A stretch of 64,000 nt of DNA from Tenacibaculum mesophilum (lineage in GTDB: Bacteria; Bacteroidota; Bacteroidia; Flavobacteriales; Flavobacteriaceae): the NCBI RefSeq assembly GCF_003867075.1, contig NZ_CP032544.1:2598001-2662000 (forward strand). Direction: 5' to 3'. Shown in pieces: positions 1 to 9,700 of this stretch. The notes beneath the pieces are model-generated. The model made no database searches, was not told where the DNA came from, and was given only the letters and a program-made list of their open reading frames with translations. Each line of letters opens with the position of its first letter. Positions within the stretch are counted from its first letter, which is position 1. The position numbers and the translations under genes are program-made.

Positions 1-706
1 TTAGTATAGCTGCTAAAAACCACTTCTGTTTATGTAGTGTATAAATACTCCAAACCAGAAAGAATAACATAACAGGTTCAAAATGTAAGTTTCCAGTAAG
101 TTCAATTATAATAAATGGGTTTAAAACATATAGAAAAATGTTTTTAACGGGTAATTGTAATCTTTCTAAAAGCTTTTTACCAAAGTATAAAATACCAACA
201 TCAGCCAAGATAATAAGTGTTCGCATTACAATAACGCTCCCAATAATGCTGTTTTTAGCAAACAAGGCGGCTATTAAAAAGCAAAGTTGATTAACTGGAG
301 GATAGTTGGTGTAATGACTACCATTTAAGGCTCCCATTCCTTCATACAAATCCTTAGCTTGGTTAATAGGGTAGTTATGCTGCTCAATAAACGTTTGAGG
401 TAATGATAAATAAGGATTTATTCCTTCTAAAATCATACGTCCATCCCAAATAAAACGATAGAAATCTTGAGATAGATTAGGAATAGCAAAAAAGAAAACC
501 AATCGAAATAAGACCGAAATTCCAGCTAAATGAGCAAACGATAATTCTTTATCTCGTAAAAGAGCAAAATAACAAGTAAATAGGCTAATCCAGAGAAAAA
601 GTAACTTGTTAAATTCGGTACGTTCAATTGTATAAGCAAATAAAAAATAAAGAACAACACTAACAAAGGTTAGTATAATTGAGCTATATTTTTTAAAAAA
701 AGACAT
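1..706 (-). CDS. GT-C type mannosyltransferase-like membrane protein (3' end missing)
   Basis: The gene starts with ATG at 706 and is still open at the window edge, so about 235 N-terminal residues are seen. The protein is strongly hydrophobic with several membrane helices. Near residue 80 it has the sequence QDFYRFIWDGR, followed by GINPY and, later, NYPPVNQ. These are the luminal loop motifs of polyprenol-phosphate-sugar dependent GT-C enzymes (GT87 and carotenoid mannosyltransferase types). Its start codon is directly next to the stop of the upstream gene, so it is the last visible gene of a minus-strand operon. Donor and acceptor cannot be told from sequence; the two GT2 genes upstream could supply a lipid-linked sugar. 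Confidence 0.75.
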   Translation of the reverse strand, partial: MSFFKKYSSIILTFVSVVLYFLFAYTIERTEFNKLLFLWISLFTCYFALLRDKELSFAHLAGISVLFRLVFFFAIPNLSQDFYRFIWDGRMILEGINPYLSLPQTFIEQHNYPINQAKDLYEGMGALNGSHYTNYPPVNQLCFLIAALFAKNSIIGSVIVMRTLIILADVGILYFGKKLLERLQLPVKNIFLYVLNPFIIIELTGNLHFEPVMLFFLVWSIYTLHKQKWFLAAIL

Positions 707-2197
707 TTAAGCTTTTGAGAAAATCGATTTAAAAAAGACATATCCAAAACCAACAAATAACATTAAATGAAAAGGGAACAAACCAAAGTCTCCACCCTGA
801 TCACCAACAGTAAAAGCACTATACATACCAAAAGCAAAGTATAAAGCTAATAAACCTTCTATGATTACATGTAAAGAGGGTCTTTTACGAATATATTTAT
901 TGTTTTTCCAACTATCTTTTAACGACTTAATATTGAATTTAGGGGTTCTTACAAATTCACTTTTTTTACCTAAATGACCTTCTAAAACAGCAATTGTATT
1001 GTGTAAAGAGAAGCCCATGGCAATAGAGAAAAAAGCGAAAAAGGCGCCAATATATTTGATAAAATTCCAGAAACCTCCTCCGTAAGTCCTTTTATACATA
1101 AACCAGTAGCAGATAAAGAAAATAAAGGTGCTTACAATAAAAAAGCTCATGACTATAAAGTAAATTTTCAAATGCGCATATTCATTTTTAATATACAACA
1201 TAGGTATACTTAAAACAGCAACTAAAAAGATACAAGTAAACATAGAGCTATTTAGTAAGTGTAGCGTTCCATGAAGTTTTGTTTTAAAAGGAATAGTAGA
1301 ACTTGTAATAATCCTCTTTAACATTTTCTGAAAATTCTCTGCCCCACCTTTGTTCCATCTAAACTGTTGAGAACGAGCAGCACTAATAACTACAGGTAAT
1401 TCAGCAGGAGTAACAACATTTTCTAAATATTTGAATTTCCAATTCTTTAATTGTGCACGGTAGCTTAAATCTAAGTCTTCTGTTAAAGTATCTCCCTCCC
1501 AGTTTCCAGCATCGTAAATACACTCTTTACGCCAAATACCTGCAGTACCATTAAAATTAATAAAATGTCCTTGGCTATTTCTACCTACTTGTTCTAAAGT
1601 AAAATGAGCATCTAAAGCAAACGCTTGAATTTTTGTTAAGGTTGAATAATTTCTATTAATATGTCCCCAACGAGTTTGAACTACGCCTATTTCAGGATCT
1701 TTAAAATACGGAACGGTTTCCAGTAACCAATTTTCCTTAGGTAAGAAATCGGCATCAAAAATAGCAATAAATTCACCTTTGGCCGTTTTAAGTCCTTCCT
1801 TTAGGGCGCCAGCCTTAAATCCTTGACGGTTTTCACGTCTAATATGTTGAATGTCTAAACCTGTTTTTTGAAGCTCTTTAATTTGTTTAGCTGTGCTCTC
1901 AATTGATTCATCGGTAGAATCATCTAATACTTGAATTTCTAACTTTTTGCGTGGATATTCTAATTGAGCAATGTTGTGTAATAAACGCTCCATTACATAT
2001 AGCTCATTATATACAGGTAGCTGTATTGTTACATACGGAACTTTGTTAATGTCAGATAAATCTAATTTGGGTGCGCTTTCCTTTTTTTTCTGAGCTTTCA
2101 AATAGTTGATAAGCAGGTTTAACTGAGCTATAGCGTATAACAATATAAGTACTAATGATATAGTGTATAGTGTAATTATTATGTATTCTAAGACCAT
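707..2197 (-). CDS. Cellulose synthase-like processive GT2 glycosyltransferase
   Basis: This 496-residue inner-membrane protein has one N-terminal helix, a cytosolic GT-A domain and about four C-terminal helices. The processive GT2 signature is complete: DD at 92-93, DAD at 148-150, TED at 239-241 and QQFRW at 277-281. These residues bind UDP-sugar and metal, supply the catalytic base and hold the acceptor. It probably elongates or transfers a sugar onto a lipid or polysaccharide acceptor. Its start overlaps the upstream stop by one base (TAATG), which implies translational coupling. No PilZ domain or bcs partner gene is visible, so cellulose itself is unlikely. Confidence 0.85.
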   Translation of the reverse strand: MVLEYIIITLYTISLVLILLYAIAQLNLLINYLKAQKKKESAPKLDLSDINKVPYVTIQLPVYNELYVMERLLHNIAQLEYPRKKLEIQVLDDSTDESIESTAKQIKELQKTGLDIQHIRRENRQGFKAGALKEGLKTAKGEFIAIFDADFLPKENWLLETVPYFKDPEIGVVQTRWGHINRNYSTLTKIQAFALDAHFTLEQVGRNSQGHFINFNGTAGIWRKECIYDAGNWEGDTLTEDLDLSYRAQLKNWKFKYLENVVTPAELPVVISAARSQQFRWNKGGAENFQKMLKRIITSSTIPFKTKLHGTLHLLNSSMFTCIFLVAVLSIPMLYIKNEYAHLKIYFIVMSFFIVSTFIFFICYWFMYKRTYGGGFWNFIKYIGAFFAFFSIAMGFSLHNTIAVLEGHLGKKSEFVRTPKFNIKSLKDSWKNNKYIRKRPSLHVIIEGLLALYFAFGMYSAFTVGDQGGDFGLFPFHLMLFVGFGYVFFKSIFSKA

Positions 2198-2889
2198 TAT
2201 TTAAAGCTATATTTAAAGATCCAACCTAAAATTTTTATGCCGGCTAATATACTACCTTTTACAGTTCCTGAAACCTTTGAAACGCCAATTCTATTTCTAT
2301 ATTTCATAGGAATTTCTGTATAAGTTAATTTTTGTTTCAAAGCCTTTAATTGCATTTCTACTGTCCAACCATACGTTTTGTCTTCCATGTTTAAAGCTAG
2401 TAGTTTATCATATTTTATTGCTCTGAAAGGACCTAAATCAGTGAATTTTGCACCAAAAAACAACTTCATTAAAGTAGTTGCTAGCCAATTACCAAAAACT
2501 TGTTGAGGAGTCATAGAGCCCTTTTCACGTAGTCGTTGTACACGAGCACCAATTACAAAATCAATGTTATCATTCATTATTGGAGCAACAAGCTCAGTAA
2601 GTTGTTCAGGATAATCAGAATAATCTCCGTCTAAAAAAACAACGATATCTGGCTTTTCGTTTTTAATAGAAATATATTCCATCCCTTTCAAACAAGCATA
2701 TCCGTAACCTTTTCTATTTTCAGAAAGTACTGTTGCTCCTGCGTTTTTAGCAATGGTTTCAGTATTATCTGTTGAATTGTTACTAATAACAATTACCTCG
2801 TCTACTATGGAAGGAATGTCATTGATTACATGGGCAATGGAATCTTGTTCGTTATATGCGGGGATGATAACTTTTATAAGTGGATTCAT
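2197..2889 (-). CDS. DPM1-like GT2 glycosyltransferase
   Basis: This 230-residue protein is a soluble GT-A family 2 transferase. It has the N-terminal PAYNE motif, the acidic DGD at 87-89 that binds metal and nucleotide sugar, and a GxRxQ-like stretch after it. The family moves mannose or glucose from a nucleotide sugar to a polyprenyl phosphate or similar acceptor. There is no C-terminal transmembrane pair. The next gene overlaps its stop by one base, and the GT-C gene two places downstream would be the natural user of a polyprenyl-phosphate sugar. Donor identity is not determined. Confidence 0.82.
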   Translation of the reverse strand: MNPLIKVIIPAYNEQDSIAHVINDIPSIVDEVIVISNNSTDNTETIAKNAGATVLSENRKGYGYACLKGMEYISIKNEKPDIVVFLDGDYSDYPEQLTELVAPIMNDNIDFVIGARVQRLREKGSMTPQQVFGNWLATTLMKLFFGAKFTDLGPFRAIKYDKLLALNMEDKTYGWTVEMQLKALKQKLTYTEIPMKYRNRIGVSKVSGTVKGSILAGIKILGWIFKYSFK

Positions 2890-2892
2890 TAA

Positions 2893-3369
2893 TTATTTTA
2901 AGTCGTTGAGATTGTTTTCTTTTGCAAAAGAAGACAAATTATTCCATTCTTTTAGCTTTAGTCCTTCTTTAAACTTTATAGCTTTTGTTACCTTATGTTT
3001 TTTGTATAATAAACAGTAACCGTTTTTTTTATTGTTTTTGATTTGACATTTTTGATAAATACCTCCTTTATTATTGTAAAAGACCCACCATTTGTTTGGT
3101 AATCCATTAATAAAATGTCCTTCCTTTTTTTTAAAAGAGTTTTCATAATAAAAATGCCAATACTTAACAGGAAGGTTATTTTTAAAACTTCCTTCTTTTT
3201 TAATGTTTCCATTTTTGTAATAAAAAATCCAATAATCGGTTTTTTTATTATTTTCAAGCCAGCCTTCTTCTTTTAGTGTTCCTTCTTCATAAAATGATTT
3301 ATGATATGTTTTTTGCCCAACTAAAGAGAAAGTAATAAAAAAGCATAGTATGAAAACATTATTTTTCAT
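2893..3369 (-). CDS. MORN-type repeat protein with signal peptide
   Basis: The 158-residue protein begins with a signal peptide (hydrophobic residues 5-18). It then carries repeated units of the form GxWxxNxKxxxWxFYYxNGxIKKEGxF, about five copies between residues 25 and 125. This is the MORN_2 or YwqK-like repeat. In databases such proteins are often named YwqK family antitoxin, but nothing here suggests a toxin partner. It is probably periplasmic or on the cell surface. The start lies 11 bases inside the upstream polyferredoxin gene, so the two are co-translated. Function is unknown. Confidence 0.7.
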   Translation of the reverse strand: MKNNVFILCFFITFSLVGQKTYHKSFYEEGTLKEEGWLENNKKTDYWIFYYKNGNIKKEGSFKNNLPVKYWHFYYENSFKKKEGHFINGLPNKWWVFYNNKGGIYQKCQIKNNKKNGYCLLYKKHKVTKAIKFKEGLKLKEWNNLSSFAKENNLNDLK

Positions 3370-4981
3370 TTACCAATTTCATTAAATCAACATCGTTACC
3401 TAATAAAACCTCTGTTGGGTTGATACGTCCTTTTTCCGGACCATTTTCCAACTTCAATACTCCTCTAGGGCATACTGCCGAACAAATACCACAACCAACA
3501 CAACTTGCACGCACTATATTTTCTCCTTTTTGGGCATATGCACGTACATCAATACCTTGTTCACAATACGTAGAACAATTTCCACAAGAAATACATTGTC
3601 CGCCATTGGTAGTAATTCTAAATCGAGATTTAAAACGTTGTACAATTCCTAAATAAGCGGCTAACGGACAACCGAAACGACACCAAACACGGTTTCCAAA
3701 AATTGGATAAAACCCGGTACCAATAACTCCTGCAAACCAAGCTCCTATTAAAAAGCTGTAGGTGTCTTTTATCCATTGAGAGTTGATTCCAAGGAAAGAT
3801 TGTGCACCAGTAAAGTAACAGTATAACGTTACAACGGTCATTATTAACGAGAACACCAAAACACTATGTATTAACCAGCGCTCTAGTTTCCATGCATTCA
3901 TACTTTTGTTAGAATGCTGACGGTATGGATCACCTAAAGTTTCAGCTAAACCACCACAACCACAAACCCAAGAGCAATACCATCTTTTTCCGAAGAAATA
4001 TACCATTACAGGAACAATGATAAGCGTAAGTACAATACCCCAAACTAAAATAAATAAACCAATAGCTCCGCTATTTCTCAAGCTATCTAAATTCCATTCA
4101 AAAAAGAAATCATAGTCTAACGGAAAAGCATTTTTAAAATCATACCCAGGCATATTTAAACTGGTCATGATTTCTGGAATAAGGAAGGCAAATACAATCT
4201 GAAAAAATAAAACAGAAGTTGTTCTTATAACTTGGTATTTGTTGTGTCTATACTTTATATACATTCTTACTCCCATTGTAAGCATAATCACACAGTATAA
4301 AAAACCGTATACAAACCACTGGCTTGCCTCACCGCCGTTTAAAAATTTACTGATAGGGTCTAATATAAAAGTCCAGTTAACCACATAATCAGGAAAAAAA
4401 TAAAGCAACAAGTAAAAAACAACTAAGTAAATTAAAACTAACCAAGCTATCCATCCTCGATTTGTACTAGCTTCTAAATAAATACCATTATTCTTTATTC
4501 CTTTTGGACCAAGTAAAATAAAATTAGGAAGTATAAATAACAGTGCTCCCAAAATACCTAAACCAAAAGTGAGTAACCATAGCAAACTTGAGTTGTTTCT
4601 AACAAAACCATTTCCAGCTTTTTTAGCTAACTCATAACTTAAGGTATGGGGTTTCCCATAAATTAAATATTGGTATTGTTCACCTTTTTTATCCCAATTT
4701 TTTTCAGCGTCGTATTTAGCAATTAGAGTATTATAATGATTGTTAGATGCTTCATAAGCATTTCTAACCCGACTAGAAAATTCAAAAATATTAAAGCTTT
4801 CATCGGTAACAATAGCTTTACTGAGTTCCTCTTTTATGATTTCACTTTTATATCCTTTTTCAGTAATAAATGAATCTAGTTCTGATTGATTTAAATTAAA
4901 AGAACCCGTAAAAATTACTCCTGAAAAAATGATTAACCCTATTAAGAATAGAAGTAGACCTGTTTGTTTTATTATTTTCAT
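3359..4981 (-). CDS. Membrane-bound 4Fe-4S polyferredoxin, NapH/NosR/CcoG-like
   Basis: This 540-residue protein has an N-terminal membrane anchor, a periplasmic stretch (about 25-130) and a bundle of further helices. It carries the Cys motifs typical of the NapH/NosR group: C336, C340 and C342, then C434 and C438. Two classical 4Fe-4S clusters follow, at C463/C466/C469/C473 and C494/C497/C500/C504. Such proteins carry electrons across or along the inner membrane. The FAD oxidoreductase gene ends one base upstream, so it is the likely electron partner. CcoG (cytochrome oxidase copper delivery) is the main alternative, but no cco genes are nearby. Confidence 0.82.
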   Translation of the reverse strand: MKIIKQTGLLLFLIGLIIFSGVIFTGSFNLNQSELDSFITEKGYKSEIIKEELSKAIVTDESFNIFEFSSRVRNAYEASNNHYNTLIAKYDAEKNWDKKGEQYQYLIYGKPHTLSYELAKKAGNGFVRNNSSLLWLLTFGLGILGALLFILPNFILLGPKGIKNNGIYLEASTNRGWIAWLVLIYLVVFYLLLYFFPDYVVNWTFILDPISKFLNGGEASQWFVYGFLYCVIMLTMGVRMYIKYRHNKYQVIRTTSVLFFQIVFAFLIPEIMTSLNMPGYDFKNAFPLDYDFFFEWNLDSLRNSGAIGLFILVWGIVLTLIIVPVMVYFFGKRWYCSWVCGCGGLAETLGDPYRQHSNKSMNAWKLERWLIHSVLVFSLIMTVVTLYCYFTGAQSFLGINSQWIKDTYSFLIGAWFAGVIGTGFYPIFGNRVWCRFGCPLAAYLGIVQRFKSRFRITTNGGQCISCGNCSTYCEQGIDVRAYAQKGENIVRASCVGCGICSAVCPRGVLKLENGPEKGRINPTEVLLGNDVDLMKLVNEK

Positions 4982-4982
4982 C

Positions 4983-6326
4983 CTAAACTCTGCTGAAAAT
5001 TCGCTTCCAGCTTTTCTTTTTTAATTGAATATTGGTGTTGTTTTCTTTGTTGAATTTTGCTACAATTTCTGATTCGTGAAGTTTATAGAATTCTGGGTCG
5101 AAGTTTGCATCTGCTAAATGTTCTAAAGTATAAGTTACAGACTGCTTTTTATTCAAAATTTTGTCAAAAAACTCATGACGCATTCGTATCCCTAATGTAT
5201 TTATACCAAGGAATTCTTGCGTGTTTTTATCATAGTTAATTCGAATACATTTTTTACCACTTTCGTGCTCCCAGTAAAAATGAGCTTCATTTTCTTTAGG
5301 TTGCGGCCATACCCAACCATAAGTTTGGTATTCAATATCAATAAATTTTGCTGAGTTAAACCAGTGCCCTGGTTTGTATTGAATTCGATTGCCACAAATA
5401 GTTTGTGCAACAGTTTCTCCCATCATTCTACCAGTGTACCAAACAGCTTCAATAGGACGACGTAAACCAATTGCTTCATGTTGTTCTGCACAATCTCCAA
5501 TTGCATACACATCTTTGATATTGGTTTCTAAAAAACGATTGACTTTAACTCCTCTACCAAGTTCAATTTTCGAATCTTTTAAAAAGTCAATATTAGGAGA
5601 AACACCAGCAGTCAAACCAACAACATTACAAGGTATTTCTTCACCAGTTTCTTCAATAATTACAGATGTAACTTGCCCGTTTTTATCTGACCTTATCTCC
5701 TTCAAGTTCACACCTAAGCGTAAATCGATATGATTTTCTATAATTTCACGATTTATCATGGCAGATTCTCCCTTGGGTAACACTTTGTCCCAAAAACTAT
5801 TTTCACGAACTAAAAAGGTAACAGGGATATTTCTGCTATGAAGCATTTCGGCAAGTTCAATTCCAATTAAACCTCCACCAACAATAACAGCTCTTTTACA
5901 TATTTTGTTGTTTGGAGCATATTGTTCAAGAGCCTCTAAATCTTGTTTATGATACATTCCCGTAACACCTTTTAAGTCTTGTCCAGGCCAACCAAACTTG
6001 TTAGGTTTAGAGCCAGTGGCTATAATTAACTTATCGTAAGACAGTTTTTCTCCAGTGCTAAAGGCTATTTCTTTTTCTGATGAATGTACTTTTGAAACAA
6101 ACCCTTTTTTGAGATTGATTCTGTTTTTTTTCCAAAACCAAGATTCGTAAGGTTGTGTATGTTCAAATTTCATGTGTCCCATGTACACATACATTAAAGC
6201 TGTTCTTGAAAAGAACTCATCAGTTTCAGAAGAAATAAGGGTAATTTTTTTGTCTGATAATTTTCTGATATGCCTTGCGGCTGTAACTCCAGAAATTCCA
6301 TTACCAATAATAACAACGTGCTCCAT
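4983..6326 (-). CDS. NAD(P)/FAD-dependent oxidoreductase
   Basis: The 447-residue protein has the two-dinucleotide fold of the NirB/rubredoxin-reductase type. An FAD-binding GNGISG is at 8-13, an ATG segment at about 103-105, an NAD(P)-binding GGGLIG at 150-155, and the second FAD motif YAIGDCAE near 277. It should move electrons from NAD(P)H to a protein acceptor. The adjacent polyferredoxin, whose start codon follows after a one-base gap, is the obvious candidate. It is the first gene of the minus-strand operon running to the window edge. Substrate and direction of electron flow are inferred only from context. Confidence 0.85.
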   Translation of the reverse strand: MEHVVIIGNGISGVTAARHIRKLSDKKITLISSETDEFFSRTALMYVYMGHMKFEHTQPYESWFWKKNRINLKKGFVSKVHSSEKEIAFSTGEKLSYDKLIIATGSKPNKFGWPGQDLKGVTGMYHKQDLEALEQYAPNNKICKRAVIVGGGLIGIELAEMLHSRNIPVTFLVRENSFWDKVLPKGESAMINREIIENHIDLRLGVNLKEIRSDKNGQVTSVIIEETGEEIPCNVVGLTAGVSPNIDFLKDSKIELGRGVKVNRFLETNIKDVYAIGDCAEQHEAIGLRRPIEAVWYTGRMMGETVAQTICGNRIQYKPGHWFNSAKFIDIEYQTYGWVWPQPKENEAHFYWEHESGKKCIRINYDKNTQEFLGINTLGIRMRHEFFDKILNKKQSVTYTLEHLADANFDPEFYKLHESEIVAKFNKENNTNIQLKKKSWKRIFSRV

Positions 6327-6466
6327 AAATGTTGATTTGCTGTTTAGGTCGTTGCTAAAGTTAAGAACTTAATAAAGGAATTGAATTTAGAATGATTTTA
6401 AATAAAAGAGCTTTGTAAGAGAAGTTTTTTTTAAGCGACTTAAGATCTATATAAAAAATTAACCTT

Positions 6467-7336
6467 ATGAAACGACAATTAGCAAGCCTTACAGTTTTAC
6501 TGTTTTTTGTAGTGCAACTTTCAAATGCTCAAGATGATAAAGCAGAAAAATCAAATATTCAAACATATACACCATCTAAGCTTTTAAATAATGGTCAGTG
6601 GGATATTAAATGGTTTAATAACCTATATACTGAAACAAAATTTGCAGATGCAGATGGTAACACCAAATCGAAAGCAAGAGAGAATTACTTTACTTCAACG
6701 TTGGAAGCTTTCACTGGAATTTCTAAAAATAACCGTATTAACGTAGGAGCAATTGTAGAGTTTCGTTCCAACACAATAGGAGGGCGTCAAGCATTATCAG
6801 TATTTAGTTTAGAAGATAACCCAAATTCTGAAAGAAAAGGAATTACATCAATTGCACCAGCTATTAAGTTTCAACCATTAAAAAATGTAGGAAACTTTTC
6901 CGTTCAATCAGCAATACATATTCCTTTGGTGAGTAATGAAACAGAAAATGGTGTCTTTTTAGATCAAACAGCATTGACTTTTCAGAATCGATTTTTTTAC
7001 GATTATACTTTTTCTAGTGGAAAATGGCAGTTATTTACAGAGTTAAATACGGAGTACAATTTTGGTGATGAGGATAGCTTTGCGAACAATACTTTTTTGT
7101 TAACTCCTGGTGTTTTCTTTAGTTATTTTCCCAACGAAAAGTCTACCGTATTAGTGTTTTCTCAACATTCACAAAGATTTGGAGATTTTACACAAGATTA
7201 TACAGCTTTAGGTTTGGGAGGAAAATATCAATTAACCAGTGTTTTAAACTTGGAGGTTTTGTACAGTAACTTTGTTAGAGGAAACAACAATGGGCTAGGA
7301 CAAAGTTTTAATGTAGGATTAAGGGCATTATTTTAA
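6467..7336 (+). CDS. Outer-membrane beta-barrel protein
   Basis: The 289-residue protein has a signal peptide ending near residue 21 (SNAQ). The mature part is rich in alternating aromatic and polar strands and ends in a terminal phenylalanine (LRALF), as outer-membrane barrels do. The family is not one I can name with certainty; similar proteins are annotated as transporters or hypothetical. It lies 21 bases before a GH113-like lipoprotein gene and begins a three-gene plus-strand operon. It is divergent from the FAD-oxidoreductase operon. Confidence 0.65.
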   Translation: MKRQLASLTVLLFFVVQLSNAQDDKAEKSNIQTYTPSKLLNNGQWDIKWFNNLYTETKFADADGNTKSKARENYFTSTLEAFTGISKNNRINVGAIVEFRSNTIGGRQALSVFSLEDNPNSERKGITSIAPAIKFQPLKNVGNFSVQSAIHIPLVSNETENGVFLDQTALTFQNRFFYDYTFSSGKWQLFTELNTEYNFGDEDSFANNTFLLTPGVFFSYFPNEKSTVLVFSQHSQRFGDFTQDYTALGLGGKYQLTSVLNLEVLYSNFVRGNNNGLGQSFNVGLRALF

Positions 7337-7357
7337 AAATAGTAAATTAGAGGAGTA

Positions 7358-8368
7358 ATGAAAACTCTAAAACTCCTTTTTATAATAAGTTGTGTTTTTT
7401 TGGTAAGCTCTTGTACGAGCCAATCAAAAAAGATAAACGGTGTTAGTTTTGTTGCTTCTTCAAAGAAGATAACAAGTAAACATATTAATGATGTAAAAAA
7501 GGTATCAGCAAATTATGTAACGTTGATGCCTTTTGCTTTTGTTAAAAGCTTGTCTTCTCCAAATGTAATTTATGACTCCAAAAAGCAATGGTTTGGAGAG
7601 ACAAAAGAAGGTGTAAAACAATATGCCAAAGAGTTTCAACAAAGTAAAATAAAGATTATGTTGAAACCACAAATTTGGGTTTGGAATGGGGTGTATACAG
7701 GAACTATAAAAATGAAATCTGAAGATGAATGGAGAGAGTTAGAACAATCGTATGAAGATTTTATCCTCGTTTTTGCCAAAGTAGCAGAAGAAATTAATGC
7801 AGAAATTTTTTGTATTGGAACAGAATTGGAGCAGTTTGTAATAAACAGACCAGAATACTGGAAAAAACTCATTAAAAAAATTAGAAAGGTATACTCTGGA
7901 AAATTGACCTATGCAGCAAATTGGGACGAATTTAAGCGAGTAGACTTTTGGGAGGATTTAGACTTTATAGGAATTGATGCTTATTTTCCGTTAAGTGATC
8001 AAAAATCCCCAACTCTTAAAGATTTTGAAAAAGGTTGGCAACCTCACAAAAATGAAATTATTCAGGTTCAAAGTAAGTTTAATAAGCCTGTTTTATTTAC
8101 CGAGTATGGGTACAGAAGTGTAAATTTTACTGGAAAAGAGCCATGGAAATCAGATAGAATAGAAGGAGATATCAATTTAGAAAACCAACAAAAAGCATTA
8201 CAAGCTTTGTATAATCAATTTTGGAAAGAAGATTGGTTTGCTGGTGGTTTTGTTTGGAAATGGTTTCATAATCATAAAGAAGTTGGAGGGGAAGATAACA
8301 ATAGGTTTACACCTCAAAACAAACCAGCAGAATTGACTATAAAAAAGATGTATGAAAATAGTAAATGA
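7358..8368 (+). CDS. GH113-like TIM-barrel glycoside hydrolase lipoprotein
   Basis: The 336-residue protein has a lipoprotein signal with Cys19 (SSCTS). The rest resembles the GH113 beta-mannanase-like TIM barrel. Candidate acid/base residues are E156 and E158 in GTELEQF, and the candidate nucleophile is E249 in FTEYGY. Strand motifs such as MLKPQIWVW (101-109) and DFIGIDAYFPL also fit. It is likely anchored in the outer membrane and may cut mannose-containing or related glycans. The next gene overlaps its 3' end by 17 bases. Substrate is an inference from the family; many Bacteroidota members of this group are uncharacterised. Confidence 0.75.
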   Translation: MKTLKLLFIISCVFLVSSCTSQSKKINGVSFVASSKKITSKHINDVKKVSANYVTLMPFAFVKSLSSPNVIYDSKKQWFGETKEGVKQYAKEFQQSKIKIMLKPQIWVWNGVYTGTIKMKSEDEWRELEQSYEDFILVFAKVAEEINAEIFCIGTELEQFVINRPEYWKKLIKKIRKVYSGKLTYAANWDEFKRVDFWEDLDFIGIDAYFPLSDQKSPTLKDFEKGWQPHKNEIIQVQSKFNKPVLFTEYGYRSVNFTGKEPWKSDRIEGDINLENQQKALQALYNQFWKEDWFAGGFVWKWFHNHKEVGGEDNNRFTPQNKPAELTIKKMYENSK

Positions 8369-9650
8369 AAAATATAAAAATAAGTATCTATTTTTCTTGA
8401 AGACAATAATTCTTGCAACATTTTGGTTGTCTGTAAACTGTTATTCACAAGAAAAAAGTATAGAAAAAATTACTTTTTCAGGAGCTAAAAAAACGAAAGC
8501 ACATGTTTTAAAGAAAATACTGAAATCAAAAGAAAATAAAGTGCTTGATTCAATGGTATTAAAAGAAGATATGATTCGTTTGAAGCGCTTACCAGCAATT
8601 TCTAATGCGTATTTTAAAGCATCATGTTCTGAGGGTAAATGTAATGTTGTTGTAACTGTAGAAGAGAACTTTACAATAATTCCAGAAGTTAATTTTCACA
8701 AAACGATCAATCAAAAATTAGCCTACAGAATAGGAGTGGGTGAGTATAACTTTTTGGGAAGGAACATGACCTTAGGTGCGTTTTACCAATACAATGGTTT
8801 TGATTCTTATGGAATTAACTTTAGGGCTCCTACGTTATTTTCAGCAAAATGGGGAGTGTCATTAAGTCATCAAAACTGGACGAGTGAAGAACCACTTTAT
8901 TTTGGTAGTGAATCAGCCAATTATAAGTATCAGAATATCTCTTATGAAGCTTTGGCTTTATACCAACACAATTTTAAAAATCAGTTTCAATTTGGAATTA
9001 ATTTTTTTGAGGAAAAGTATAATTATTTAAGAGGAAGTACTTCATCGGATGTTCCTACTGAGTTAAATGTAGATAAAAAGCTACTGAAGCTAATTTATGT
9101 TTTTGATAATCTAGATTATAATTATCAATACATTAACGGAATAAAAAATGAGTTTCATGGACAATATGTAACTTCTGAAAATGAATATCAGAATGATTTT
9201 TTAATTTTTTGGAATGACTTTTTTTACTTTAAAAGAATAGGTGAAAAAGGAAATTGGGCAAACAGATTGCGTTTTGGTTTGTCATCTAATGATGATACTC
9301 CATTTGCTCCATTTGCTTTAGATAATAATTTGAATTTACGAGGAGTTGGTATTTTAGTTGATCGAGGTACTGGAAGTATTGTTTGGAATACCGAATATAG
9401 GCATACGCTGTATGAAAAAAAATGGTTTGTTATTCAAAGTAATGTGTTTGTAGACGCTGGAACATGGCGTAATCCAGGAGGAAGTTTTGATGATTTTATC
9501 AATAGTGATAATATGAAAGTTTATTCAGGTATAGGTTTACGTTTCATTAATAAAAAAATATTCAATGCAATTTTTAGAATTGATTATGGGCATGGGCTTA
9601 CAAAGAATGGATCAAAAGGATTTGTGTTTGGTATAGGTCAATATTTTTAA
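8352..9650 (+). CDS. BamA/TamA-like Omp85 outer-membrane protein with one POTRA domain
   Basis: The 432-residue protein has a signal peptide (about residues 1-33), one POTRA-like domain (about 36-105) and a C-terminal 16-strand-type barrel. The barrel contains the DNNLNLRG-type loop region and ends in GIGQYF. Omp85 proteins insert or export proteins or lipids at the outer membrane. With a single POTRA domain it is far shorter than BamA, so an accessory or dedicated translocator is more likely. It overlaps the GH113-like gene by 17 bases and may help place that enzyme or an associated molecule. Confidence 0.75.
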   Translation: MKIVNEKYKNKYLFFLKTIILATFWLSVNCYSQEKSIEKITFSGAKKTKAHVLKKILKSKENKVLDSMVLKEDMIRLKRLPAISNAYFKASCSEGKCNVVVTVEENFTIIPEVNFHKTINQKLAYRIGVGEYNFLGRNMTLGAFYQYNGFDSYGINFRAPTLFSAKWGVSLSHQNWTSEEPLYFGSESANYKYQNISYEALALYQHNFKNQFQFGINFFEEKYNYLRGSTSSDVPTELNVDKKLLKLIYVFDNLDYNYQYINGIKNEFHGQYVTSENEYQNDFLIFWNDFFYFKRIGEKGNWANRLRFGLSSNDDTPFAPFALDNNLNLRGVGILVDRGTGSIVWNTEYRHTLYEKKWFVIQSNVFVDAGTWRNPGGSFDDFINSDNMKVYSGIGLRFINKKIFNAIFRIDYGHGLTKNGSKGFVFGIGQYF

Positions 9651-9700
9651 TCACAGATAGCCTAGAGTTTAATCTAGAATGAGTTGTTTATTTGCATAAA

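Noticed and set aside
5389-5733. A 114-codon plus-strand reading frame inside the FAD oxidoreductase gene.
   Set aside because: Antisense shadow; the opposite strand has complete nucleotide-binding motifs.
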